Origin: DTU080 sp050945315
GTDB taxonomy: Bacteria > Bacillota > Limnochordia > DTU080
Length of the DNA stretch: 7,367 nucleotides
NCBI GenBank assembly: GCA_050945315.1
Contig: JBMNSS010000135.1
Span: forward strand, 1 to 7,367
Direction: 5' to 3'
The notes beneath the pieces are model-generated. The model was not told the DNA's origin, ran no database searches, and saw only the letters and a program-made list of their open reading frames with translations. Of this stretch, positions 1 through 5,857 are shown piece by piece. A program made the position numbers and the translations under genes. How positions within the stretch are numbered: the stretch's first letter is position 1; each line of letters opens with the position of its first letter.

Positions 1-372
1 GCGTGGCAGGCGCGCCCCTACGACTACATGGCAGCAACTGACTACCTCAAGTCCTTAGTGGAAGATCTGCGGAGCGAGAATGTGAATCGGGTGCTACGGG
101 CGCAGATTCATCGTCAACCGGGAGGATATGCGTGCTCGACGCCCGAGATCGATGAGATGGTCGATCTCTCCCTTCAAGTCCCGGGGGTGATAGGAGCTCA
201 GCTTTCCGGAGCAGGATTGGGTGGCTGCATAATGGTATTGGTGCAAAAAGACAGTGTTGCTGATTTGAATCGCTATCTCACGGAACGCTTCTACGAACCA
301 AAGGGCCTTGAGCCTGCTCTGACTGTGAGCGCACCGGTGAAAGGGTCAGGCTTGATCACCATTGACGTGTGA
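1..372 (+). CDS. Galactokinase-family GHMP kinase, C-terminal part (5' end outside window)
   Basis: The reading frame is open from base 1 and ends at TGA 370-372, giving 123 residues of a C-terminus. Residues about 46-82 hold the pattern STPEIDEMVDLS, then PGVIGAQLSGAGLGGCIM, which matches the third conserved GHMP-kinase motif of galactokinases (E-L/I-D followed by G-A-R-x-T-G-A-G-F-G-G-C). That glycine-rich loop helps shape the sugar/ATP site. The family phosphorylates galactose or a related sugar at C1 in the cytoplasm, feeding nucleotide-sugar synthesis. The usual Arg of GAR is Gln here (GAQ) and the usual Phe of GFGG is Leu, so the substrate could be a sugar other than galactose. The tail after the motif is short and family-like. 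The ATP-binding N-terminal half cannot be seen. An ATG at 28 lies inside the domain and is not the true start. A 13-bp hairpin begins 15 bases after the stop. Confidence 0.85.
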   Translation, partial: AWQARPYDYMAATDYLKSLVEDLRSENVNRVLRAQIHRQPGGYACSTPEIDEMVDLSLQVPGVIGAQLSGAGLGGCIMVLVQKDSVADLNRYLTERFYEPKGLEPALTVSAPVKGSGLITIDV

Positions 373-386
373 AGGGAACCGTTGAC

Positions 387-431
387 ACGATCGGCCCTCT
401 CAGATCGCGGCGACCTTTGAGGGTCGATCGT
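387..431 (+). terminator. Stable hairpin just after the kinase gene, terminator-like but lacking a T-run
   Basis: Bases 387-399 (ACGATCGGCCCTC) pair with 419-431 (GAGGGTCGATCGT) over 13 positions with a single G-T wobble; the loop is 19 bases. It starts 15 bases past the kinase stop codon, where a terminator is expected. The downstream bases (CTGCGGCGACAG) contain no T-tract, so it does not fit a canonical intrinsic terminator. It could instead protect the mRNA 3' end, work with Rho, or be the first stem of a longer structured RNA. Confidence 0.4.
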
Positions 432-464
432 CTGCGGCGACAGTTGCAAGATCAACGCTCTTGA

Positions 465-495
465 GTGCCTCAGGCACCGCCGTGCGAGCGGTGCC
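465..495 (+). other. Two mutually exclusive hairpins
   Basis: GTGCC 465-469 can pair with GGCAC 473-477 across a 3-base loop. The same GGCACCGC (473-480) can instead pair with GCGGTGCC (488-495), giving a perfect 8-bp stem with a 7-base loop. Both structures need 473-477, so only one can form at a time. The longer one should be favoured once it is fully transcribed. No T-run follows, so neither is a classical attenuator. Function is unknown. Confidence 0.4.
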
Positions 496-742
496 CGGGG
501 TTGGTGCAAACGGCAGGGAGGAGGTAACGGGCGGTGTATCCCGGCACATCGCTTTCGAGGAGACCACTGCGCAGTCAGGTGTGCAAGAGCGCCGCAACAG
601 CTGTGCGGATGCGGGAAGCGATGTACCAGCATGCGCCGGATCACGGCCCCACTCAGCGTTCAGTGTTTCAAGAGAGCATCGTCGCCGGGAGCCTGGATCC
701 GCGCAGGCAGGATCGCACCATGGTTGGTGCTTCACGGGTTTC

Positions 743-768
743 GCCCCACGCCGGACACAGTGTGGGGC
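743..768 (+). other. GC-rich hairpin in the presumed leader
   Basis: GCCCCAC at 743-749 pairs perfectly with GTGGGGC at 762-768, and a G-T and a C-G pair extend the stem inward to 9 pairs around an 8-base loop. It lies about 130 bases before the polymerase gene. There is no T-run after it (ATGATCAACT), so termination is not suggested; it is recorded as a structural element. Confidence 0.4.
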
Positions 769-868
769 ATGATCAACTGATCGGCGAAGGCACCGGCTTC
801 AACATGAGTCCGTTCGGGGCTGATTGTGATGCTCCTATCGGCTCTCGTCGTGCGGAGACTGGTTAGTA

Positions 869-898
869 TTGCCGAAGAGGAGACTGGACAGCTATAAT
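869..898 (+). promoter_or_regulatory. Promoter-like TTGCCG-18-TATAAT overlapping the polymerase start codon
   Basis: A perfect -10 hexamer TATAAT lies at 893-898, 18 bases after TTGCCG (869-874), which matches four of six -35 positions. The predicted transcription start, about 904-906, would fall downstream of the ATG at 897 and only a few bases before an in-frame GTG at 909. Either the match is chance, or a leaderless or shorter transcript starts here. Confidence 0.22.
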
Positions 899-2162
899 GA
901 ATGATGCCGTGCTCAAGGGTGATACTCATGAACCTGTGAAGACGGAAGCGTCTCAAGGCGACCGCGGAGGAAAAAGCCTGGCGACGCTGGGATGGTATTT
1001 ATTCTGTTTTCTGATGCCACTCGGCAACACCACGCTTTCGGTGCTAGTTTTGGGGGCCGCGCTGGCAGTGGGACTTAAGGATCCAGAAAACAGAAAGGCC
1101 CTCGTCGGCATCCTGCGCAATGACAGGGTAGCGCAGGCCATGACACTCTTTGTATGTGTCTTATTCGTCTCCGCTGCGTTCTCGGCGCACAGAGCCCTGG
1201 CGGTGGCCGGTGCCTTCGGTTACAGTCTGGTTATTCTGCTGCCGCTTTTGACGGGATTACTGTGGCAGATACCTACCGCGGACTGGCTATGGCGGAGGGG
1301 ATTGGTCTGGCTGGGTCTCGGCGGGTTGATTTCCGCCTCCGTGGCTTTGTACCGTGCTTACGTTTTGCATGTGTGGCGACCGGGTGGGGCGTTCATCAGT
1401 ACCAACGGTTTTGCCAGTGTGATTATGCTCACTCTGCTGATCAGCTGGTGGGGCATGACAACGCCTAACGTGAAGCGGTCGATCTGGCAGAGGCTGTCTC
1501 TTTTGGGACACTGGTTGATCATGCTGTGGGGCTTCATAATGGCCCAAGGGCGCGGGGCCTGGGTAGGTTTTGCGGTCGGTTTTGTTCTCTATAACCTGCG
1601 GTCTTTGCGCGGTGCACTGGCCGTAGTGGCCACCTCGGCCTTCTGTCTTCTTGGTATTCGCAGCAACCCAAGGCTTGTGAAACGCGCTCTCAGCATCCTC
1701 ACTCCCAGCGCTTACACTGTGCGGATATGGATCTGGCAAGGGTCTTTGGCCATGTGGAGAGATCATCCCCTGCTGGGCATAGGGCCGGGTACTTTCGTGC
1801 ATGAGTTCGAAACGTATCGCCCATTGGAGGCGATCGAGGGCGGGTTCACATACCCCGTTTCCTTTTCCCACAATCTCTTTTTGGGACTGCTTACAGAGGT
1901 GGGGCTGCTTGGAACGGGAGCTTTCCTCCTCATCTTGGTCGCGGTCGCTTACTCTGTATGGAGATGGATGCAGACTGCGCAGACGACTCCCTTTTCGCGG
2001 ACACTAGTGTGGGCATTGTCGTGTACGGTCATGGCCCTGATAGTGCGTGAGATGGTCGACAACACCATTTTCGGACTTGAGGTTGGCGGTGCCTTCTGGG
2101 CTTTGCTGACCTGGCTCGTGGTGTTGACCCGAACCGATGGAAGTGAGGCGGAAAGCACATGA
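897..2162 (+). CDS. O-antigen polymerase/ligase family membrane protein (Wzy_C / WaaL-like)
   Basis: This is a 421-residue polytopic inner-membrane protein with about ten hydrophobic segments; the first begins near residue 27 after a charged cytoplasmic leader. Residues about 215-350 carry the Wzy_C/O-antigen ligase signature: QGRGAW (217-222), R276 followed by IWIWQGSLAMW, HPLLGIGPGTF (290-300), and SHNLFLGLLTEVGLLG (324-339) after a long periplasmic loop. In the family, the loop arginines and the His of the HN motif (here H325) are thought to bind the undecaprenyl-linked donor and act in glycan transfer. Ligase and polymerase cannot be told apart from sequence. A GAGGAG at 877-882 is 14 bases from the ATG, longer than ideal; GTG 909 is an alternative start. 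The stop overlaps the next start as ATGA, suggesting translational coupling with the phosphatase. Confidence 0.88.
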   Translation: MNDAVLKGDTHEPVKTEASQGDRGGKSLATLGWYLFCFLMPLGNTTLSVLVLGAALAVGLKDPENRKALVGILRNDRVAQAMTLFVCVLFVSAAFSAHRALAVAGAFGYSLVILLPLLTGLLWQIPTADWLWRRGLVWLGLGGLISASVALYRAYVLHVWRPGGAFISTNGFASVIMLTLLISWWGMTTPNVKRSIWQRLSLLGHWLIMLWGFIMAQGRGAWVGFAVGFVLYNLRSLRGALAVVATSAFCLLGIRSNPRLVKRALSILTPSAYTVRIWIWQGSLAMWRDHPLLGIGPGTFVHEFETYRPLEAIEGGFTYPVSFSHNLFLGLLTEVGLLGTGAFLLILVAVAYSVWRWMQTAQTTPFSRTLVWALSCTVMALIVREMVDNTIFGLEVGGAFWALLTWLVVLTRTDGSEAEST

Positions 2163-2998
2163 TCGATCTGCACGCCCATCTGCTACCCGGGATCGACGAC
2201 GGTCCCGACAGTTGGCAGGATGCCCTGCGGATGCTGCGCATAGCACAGGATGACGGTATAGACACCATTGTGGCTACGTCTCATCAGGAGGATCAGGCGG
2301 GATATAACAACAGCAATTCGTCGTTGATTCAGCTTGCTGACGAGCTGCAGAGGCGCGTCAGTCAATCCGGTTTGTCGGTGCGTATTCTGCCGGGCGCAGA
2401 AGTGATGGCTACCCCGGATCTAATAGAGCGCCTTGAGCGAGGAACGGCGCTCACCCTGGGCAATCAGGGGCGATATCTCCTGCTGGAGTTTCCAAAGGCT
2501 GAGGTGCCTCGATATGCAGGCCAGCTCATATTCGACCTGCAAGTCCGGGGAATCACACCCGTCATTGCTCATCCTGAGAGGAACGCGGTCTTTGCCGAGC
2601 GGCCCGAAGAGCTCATTCCCCTGGCAGAGGCAGGGGTGTTGCTCCAACTCACGGCAGCCAGTCTCTCAAGCAGAGCATCTCTGCCGACTCGTTTTGCAGC
2701 CGTGCTCCTTTTGACCCATAATATGGCGCATATCTTGGCTTCTGATGCCCATTCGGTCGAGCGGCGTCCCCCCGTATTGGCCCGTTATGTCTCACGACTG
2801 ATCCCGATAGTGGGCAAAGAGAGGGCGTTTTCGCTCGTGCGTGACGTGCCGGAACGCATCGTGCGCAACGAGTCGGTTCAGACTCCGCCGTTGCTTCCGT
2901 TTTCCAGAAAGAGCCGCCGACAGGCCTTGGACCTAGCCAGAAAGATGGGGAGGAAAAGACTGGCATTCCCTAGGCCCCTATCGAGGCTAAGGTCCTAG
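2159..2998 (+). CDS. cpsB: CpsB/YwqE-type PHP protein-tyrosine phosphatase with basic C-terminal tail
   Basis: A 279-residue protein of the PHP fold. It opens with MIDLHAHLLPGIDDGP, the CpsB signature, and all nine expected metal ligands can be placed: H5, H7, D14, H42 (ATSHQ), E81 (GAEV), E110 (LLEF), H138 (VIAHPERN), D196 and H198 (ASDAH). R141 and the RRPP at 202-205 are also family-like. CpsB enzymes are manganese-dependent cytoplasmic phosphatases that remove phosphate from the tyrosine cluster of the capsule kinase CpsD/YwqD, thereby setting polysaccharide assembly or length. The ATG overlaps the stop of the polymerase gene (ATGA), with GAGG about 10 bases upstream, so the two are one operon. 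Streptococcal and Bacillus members are about 243-254 residues. This one has an added tail of about 30 residues (250-279) with 12 Arg/Lys and one acidic residue. No cognate kinase is encoded in the window. Confidence 0.9.
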   Translation: MIDLHAHLLPGIDDGPDSWQDALRMLRIAQDDGIDTIVATSHQEDQAGYNNSNSSLIQLADELQRRVSQSGLSVRILPGAEVMATPDLIERLERGTALTLGNQGRYLLLEFPKAEVPRYAGQLIFDLQVRGITPVIAHPERNAVFAERPEELIPLAEAGVLLQLTAASLSSRASLPTRFAAVLLLTHNMAHILASDAHSVERRPPVLARYVSRLIPIVGKERAFSLVRDVPERIVRNESVQTPPLLPFSRKSRRQALDLARKMGRKRLAFPRPLSRLRS

Positions 2999-3025
2999 AG
3001 GAGATCGGTGGGAAAACGTCGAAGT

Positions 3026-3059
3026 ACGTCCCCGCAGTTCCTTAACGGGTACGGGGCGT
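3026..3059 (+). promoter_or_regulatory. Hairpin covering the start region of the small membrane-protein gene
   Basis: CCCCG 3030-3034 pairs with CGGGG 3052-3056, extended by ACG/CGT with one bulged T, so the proposed GTG start at 3058 lies in the stem. CCCG 3031-3034 can instead pair with CGGG 3046-3049, freeing the start. This could modulate translation, but the stems are short and the start codon itself is uncertain. Confidence 0.25.
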
Positions 3060-3285
3060 GTATGGGAGCGATGATGTTTTGGATGCATTGCAGGCCATCT
3101 TGGCAGTTCAACTTGTTGCCTCTGTTGGCCTATTCTCTTACGCGGGTTGGTTGATAGATCGCCGGCGCAAGGCGATGCGTTACTTGTCCATTGACGAGCG
3201 GCGACGACTTCGGCGGATCATGATGACTGCCACAGCGGTCTTGTTCGCTGCTTTCACTGCTTGGGGTTCTTTGCTAATGATGTAG
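3058..3285 (+). CDS. Small two-helix membrane protein, unknown function
   Basis: I do not recognise this family. The 75-residue product has a hydrophobic helix at about 10-33 (LQAILAVQLVASVGLFSYAG), a very basic loop at 34-53 (DRRRK, then DERRRLRR), and a second hydrophobic helix at about 55-75 that ends almost at the C-terminus. By the positive-inside rule the loop is cytoplasmic and both ends face outward, a hairpin topology. The upstream in-frame stop TAA at 3043 limits the start to GTG 3058 (poor ribosome site) or TTG 3079, which has GGGAG at 3064-3068 ten bases before it. It lies about 60 bases after the phosphatase on the same strand and is probably co-transcribed. The clear helix-loop-helix pattern and clean termination (ATG ATG TAG) argue that it is real. 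Confidence 0.6.
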   Translation: MYGSDDVLDALQAILAVQLVASVGLFSYAGWLIDRRRKAMRYLSIDERRRLRRIMMTATAVLFAAFTAWGSLLMM

Positions 3286-3452
3286 TGAGCGACTACGACT
3301 CATTGAGCATCGGATCTCGGTTCCCGGCGACTGATGCGGAGTGTTGCAGGCCTTCTTCAGTGGGGCAGATGGCACTCTCTGACGCGTCGTAGTGCGCCAA
3401 AAAGCCGATTGCCAGACAGCTTGGGGCCGCGGTTGGCCATATCGCCACCGCA

Positions 3453-3475
3453 GGACACCAGCACTGGGCGTGTCC
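3453..3475. other. Short hairpin in the convergent intergenic region
   Basis: GGACAC 3453-3458 pairs with GTGTCC 3470-3475 (six pairs); the 11-base interior can form a further small CAG/CTG stem. No T-run is adjacent on either strand. It may be part of a bidirectional 3' end structure together with the stronger stem at 3508-3536. Confidence 0.3.
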
Positions 3476-3507
3476 AGCCACATGCATCCGGCCTTTATGG
3501 GCATTTG

Positions 3508-3536
3508 TGAAGCGCGCGAGGGCATCGCGCGCTTCA
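3508..3536. terminator. Perfect 12-bp hairpin between convergent operons, possible bidirectional terminator
   Basis: TGAAGCGCGCGA (3508-3519) and TCGCGCGCTTCA (3525-3536) are exact reverse complements around a 5-base loop GGGCA. It is the strongest short inverted repeat in the window. It lies 77 bases past the SIMPL stop and about 220 bases past the small membrane gene, where convergent transcripts should end. Neither flank has a T-tract, so an ordinary intrinsic terminator is not proven. Confidence 0.5.
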
Positions 3537-3613
3537 GATATGAGGAGAGGATGCGAGTTATTCTCTGATGCCACATGGCAACGATTACGTGAAACAAACA
3601 GCGTGTTGTCGTC

Positions 3614-4327
3614 TCATAAGGACCTATCCAAAGCGATATCGAATACAACGGTCACTTCGGCATGCACCATAATCTGGCCCCTATATATGGGACCGGCCAA
3701 CGGAGGAAGGGGAGCTTCGCTCATGGAGGCTCCTGTTGGCAGACTGGGATTGTGCACTCTTATGGTATTGGTGTCGCGCATCTCCCGCACCATGGTGACG
3801 CGAAGTCCGGCGGCCTTGCTGATCATATTTGCCTTCTCAATGGCATTTTCCACGGCCTTCTTCAGAGCCGTCTGGGCCACACTCTCAAGATCGGAGAGTT
3901 CAAAGCGGACACCTTGTACCGAGGTAGCCCCCTGTTTCAAAGCGATATCTACAACTTCACCGACGCGCTCCAGGTCTTGGATACGAACATCAAGACCTGA
4001 ACTCACCTTGTAGCTCTTCTCGCGACTGGTCAGATCGGTGGTCTCCCAAAAAGTGGCTTGACGAACTTCAAAACCAAGACCCGGGATGCTCTCCGCAAGA
4101 AGCGCTTGGGTAATTTGATCGATGATCGTCTGATTCTGATTCTGCGCTACTCCGCTTTGTTTGGCCGTACTCTCAATGGCCAAGGAGACAACGGCCGTAT
4201 CAGCGGTACATACTACGAAACCGGAGCCGACACTGACCAGTGACTGCGTCTCCAAGAACGGGGCGGAAAAACTCGGAGCAGCCAAAGCGAGAAGCAGCGA
4301 CACTGCCAACAAGATGAGTTTTCTCAT
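3614..4327 (-). CDS. SIMPL-domain (DUF541) exported protein
   Basis: With the ATG at 4327 the product is 237 residues: a signal peptide (MRKLILLAVSLLLALAAPSFSA), then a SIMPL domain. Family features in order are VSVGSGFVVCTADTAVVSLAIE (residues 31-52), the repetitive NQNQTIIDQI segment, YKVSSGLDVRIQDLERVGEVVD (106-127), GATSVQGVRFELSD (133-146), and the long helix with ALKKAVENAIEKANMI before GL. The family folds as a periplasmic or surface protein related to BP26 and YggE; its biochemical role is poorly known, with links to stress and envelope integrity. Upstream in-frame TTG 4342 and GTG 4337-4339 are possible starts. I prefer ATG 4327 because GGTGA (4340-4336) lies 8 bases before it and the signal peptide then begins normally. 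It follows the TolC-like gene by 18 bases, so it is the last gene of the operon. The region 190-212, rich in Pro and Ser, is a likely flexible loop. Confidence 0.82.
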   Translation of the reverse strand: MRKLILLAVSLLLALAAPSFSAPFLETQSLVSVGSGFVVCTADTAVVSLAIESTAKQSGVAQNQNQTIIDQITQALLAESIPGLGFEVRQATFWETTDLTSREKSYKVSSGLDVRIQDLERVGEVVDIALKQGATSVQGVRFELSDLESVAQTALKKAVENAIEKANMISKAAGLRVTMVREMRDTNTIRVHNPSLPTGASMSEAPLPPLAGPIYRGQIMVHAEVTVVFDIALDRSL

Positions 4328-4345
4328 CAGTCTATTCACCAACTT

Positions 4346-5848
4346 CTACGTCCCGGTGTCTTGACACACAGGACAATGATCTTCAGACTCCCAAGGGATG
4401 ATAGGGGGGATCTCCAGAGCATCCACCCCAACGGTATGCCACAGTGTCACGCACTGCCTGGCCAAGCGGGCTTCCAGAGCGCGAATGCGGTCTGACTGCT
4501 GCACAACGGCCAGCTGTCTGGCGATTACGTCGTGTTGAAGGCCCAGTCCGCTTTCAAAGCGTTCCTTAGCCACGGTCAGCAACAGTCTGTCTTGCTCCAA
4601 TTGCTCACGGGCCTGCGTCAGGACGCGTTCGCTTTCGGCGATATCATAGAGGGCCGCGTACACTGATCGTTCTATGGACCGTTCGAGATCCTCCAAGGCC
4701 TTCTCCGCCGTCTCCAGGCGCAGTTCCGCAGTCACGACCTGCTCTGCTCGCGCTCCGTCCCAAAGAAAGAAGGAGGCTTCGACACCAGCATGGAGCCGGG
4801 TGCGAAAATCAGTGGAGGTCTCTTTGATCTCATGAGGCCACTGAGCTCCCGCCGAGAAGGAGATCTCTCGCTTGGCCTGCAGTCTGGCGGCCATCAGCGC
4901 TTCCCGGGCCAACGATACCGCTTGTTGTGCATTTCTCAAATCACTTCTTCGTGACAAAGCAACCGCTACCCAACCTTCCGGAGTCGAGGGGATCTCGGGC
5001 AGGTCAGCACTCAATCGGACCGGCTCGGTGGAGTCGGTGAACTCAAGGATGTCGCGGTTGGTCAACTCTCGCAGGGCTTCACGGTTTTCGGTCCATCGTC
5101 TGCGCGCCTGCGCTTCGGCATCAAGGCTTGCGTTCAGTGACGAGCGTAACCGGAAGAGCTCAGCGGCAGAGATGGAACCCCGTTCCTCGCGTTCAAGGGC
5201 CAGCGCATACTCTTCTTCTGCGAGCCGCAATAGGTCTGCGGTCAGACGGAGCTCTTGTTCCGCTTGCATGAAATCGTCATAGACCTGCATGGCGCGGATA
5301 ATCAGTTGTCGTTGGCTTGCCAGGTAGGCATCTTGGGCCTCAGTGAGCTCGTGCTCCGCCGTTTCGCGGCGGTTATCGGGTCCGGATGCCAGGGGCATCC
5401 GGACGGAAAACGACGCTTGAGCTCCGATTGGCTGTGCATAGCCCGTCCGCACCCCGGCGCCCAAGCTGATCTCGCTGCGGCCTTGGCCCGTCGGAAGAGT
5501 CAGAGTGATACTGGGACCTGCGGCCACCCCGGCGTCAATGTCATCGCCGAATGGGGAGGCGGCCCCGGCTTGGACCGAAGCGCGGAGTTGAGGGCGCAAT
5601 GCCGCCAGAGCCACTCGATACCTCGAAGCGGCATCGGCGTAGGCCATAGCGGCCATATGGTGCAGAGGCCCGGACAAGGTGTCGTTAATCACCTCAAGCT
5701 GTATCCCGGGCACCTTGACTTCACCAAGCTCAACGTCCGGGAATGGTCCGTCAAAATGAGCTTCGGCACATAGGCTCACCAATAGAGCCAATCCGCAACT
5801 TGCGAAAAACAAGCGTCGACTAATCCGTTTGTTGATGAAGCAAAACAT
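4346..5848 (-). CDS. TolC-family outer-membrane efflux protein, full length, with C-terminal CPVC
   Basis: A 500-residue outer-membrane factor with two OEP repeats. The signal peptide (about 1-30, ending LCAEA) precedes a short linker. Repeat one has a helix entering RPQLRASVQAG and then about 70 residues of alternating strands (87-156, including GPSITLTLP and GAQASFSVRMPLASG), followed by helices to about 265. Repeat two runs from about 290 with a second strand segment at 327-364 (EISFSAGAQW and GVEASFFLWDGARAEQ) and closing helices to about 470. These strand segments form the trimeric beta-barrel; the helices form the periplasmic tunnel. Members are exit ducts for efflux pumps or type I secretion. 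The start ATG 5848 has AGAGGA close upstream, and the gene begins 9 bases after the preceding TolC-like gene. The last ten residues include HCPVC (491-495), which is unusual for an outer-membrane factor. No lipobox is present. Confidence 0.87.
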   Translation of the reverse strand: MFCFINKRISRRLFFASCGLALLVSLCAEAHFDGPFPDVELGEVKVPGIQLEVINDTLSGPLHHMAAMAYADAASRYRVALAALRPQLRASVQAGAASPFGDDIDAGVAAGPSITLTLPTGQGRSEISLGAGVRTGYAQPIGAQASFSVRMPLASGPDNRRETAEHELTEAQDAYLASQRQLIIRAMQVYDDFMQAEQELRLTADLLRLAEEEYALALEREERGSISAAELFRLRSSLNASLDAEAQARRRWTENREALRELTNRDILEFTDSTEPVRLSADLPEIPSTPEGWVAVALSRRSDLRNAQQAVSLAREALMAARLQAKREISFSAGAQWPHEIKETSTDFRTRLHAGVEASFFLWDGARAEQVVTAELRLETAEKALEDLERSIERSVYAALYDIAESERVLTQAREQLEQDRLLLTVAKERFESGLGLQHDVIARQLAVVQQSDRIRALEARLARQCVTLWHTVGVDALEIPPIIPWESEDHCPVCQDTGT

Positions 5849-5857
5849 GAGAGTCCT

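Larger units (their letters stand above)
373..896. other. 524-bp region without a convincing gene; rich in hairpins
   Basis: Open frames exist on both strands (for example + 461-772, + 534-866, - 735-400), but their products are rich in Arg, Ser, Pro and His, show no recognisable domain or hydrophobic core, and lack good ribosome binding sites. No tRNA, tmRNA, RNase P, SRP RNA or known riboswitch signature was recognised. By eye there are several inverted repeats: 387-431, 465-477 competing with 473-495, 592-608 (CCGCA/TGCGG) and 743-768. Its position directly before the polysaccharide genes fits a long 5' leader or a separate non-coding RNA. A decayed gene is the other possibility: the last 30 or so codons of the minus-strand frame ending near 400 look more protein-like than the rest. 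Confidence 0.5.
3286..3613. other. Convergent intergenic region, no convincing gene
   Basis: 328 bases between two converging transcription units. Frames on the minus strand (3648-3274, 3574-3293) give Cys/Trp/His/Arg-rich products with no domain or good ribosome site and partly underlie the SIMPL gene end. Structure is present: a 12-bp hairpin at 3508-3536, GGACAC/GTGTCC at 3453-3475, and ACTACGA (3292-3298) facing TCGTAGT (3387-3393) about 90 bases away. AGGAGAGG precedes ATG 3551, but that frame stops after five codons. Confidence 0.5.

Noticed and set aside
529..540. GGCGGT as a possible ops/JUMPstart element before a polysaccharide operon.
   Set aside because: Only the first six bases match the ops core GGCGGTAG, and the rest of the JUMPstart sequence is absent.
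528..542. ACGGGCGGTGTAT resembles the complement of the universal 16S rRNA site (ACGGGCGGTGTGT).
   Set aside because: The match stops after about 13 bases and neither flank resembles rRNA; it is best explained as chance.
571..600. GTCAGG...CAACAGC compared with the SRP RNA helix 8 motif.
   Set aside because: The GGAA tetraloop and the AGCAGC side of the internal loop are missing.
400..866. Open frames of about 100-117 codons on both strands in the first intergenic region.
   Set aside because: Products are Arg/Ser/Pro/His-rich with no domain, membrane pattern or good ribosome site. Only the last 30 or so codons of the minus frame ending near 400 look protein-like, which is too little to call a gene or pseudogene.
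3551..3568. AGGAGAGG followed by ATG, a possible leader peptide.
   Set aside because: It stops after five codons, and no downstream gene on that strand would be controlled.
3274..3648. Minus-strand frames after the SIMPL gene (including 3574-3293).
   Set aside because: Composition is not protein-like, ribosome sites are missing, and they overlap the end of a well-supported gene.
5760..5848. A lipoprotein signal in the full-length TolC-like protein (Cys 18 or 27).
   Set aside because: The residues before the cysteines (FFAS, LVSL) do not fit a lipobox; an ordinary signal peptidase site after AEA is more likely.
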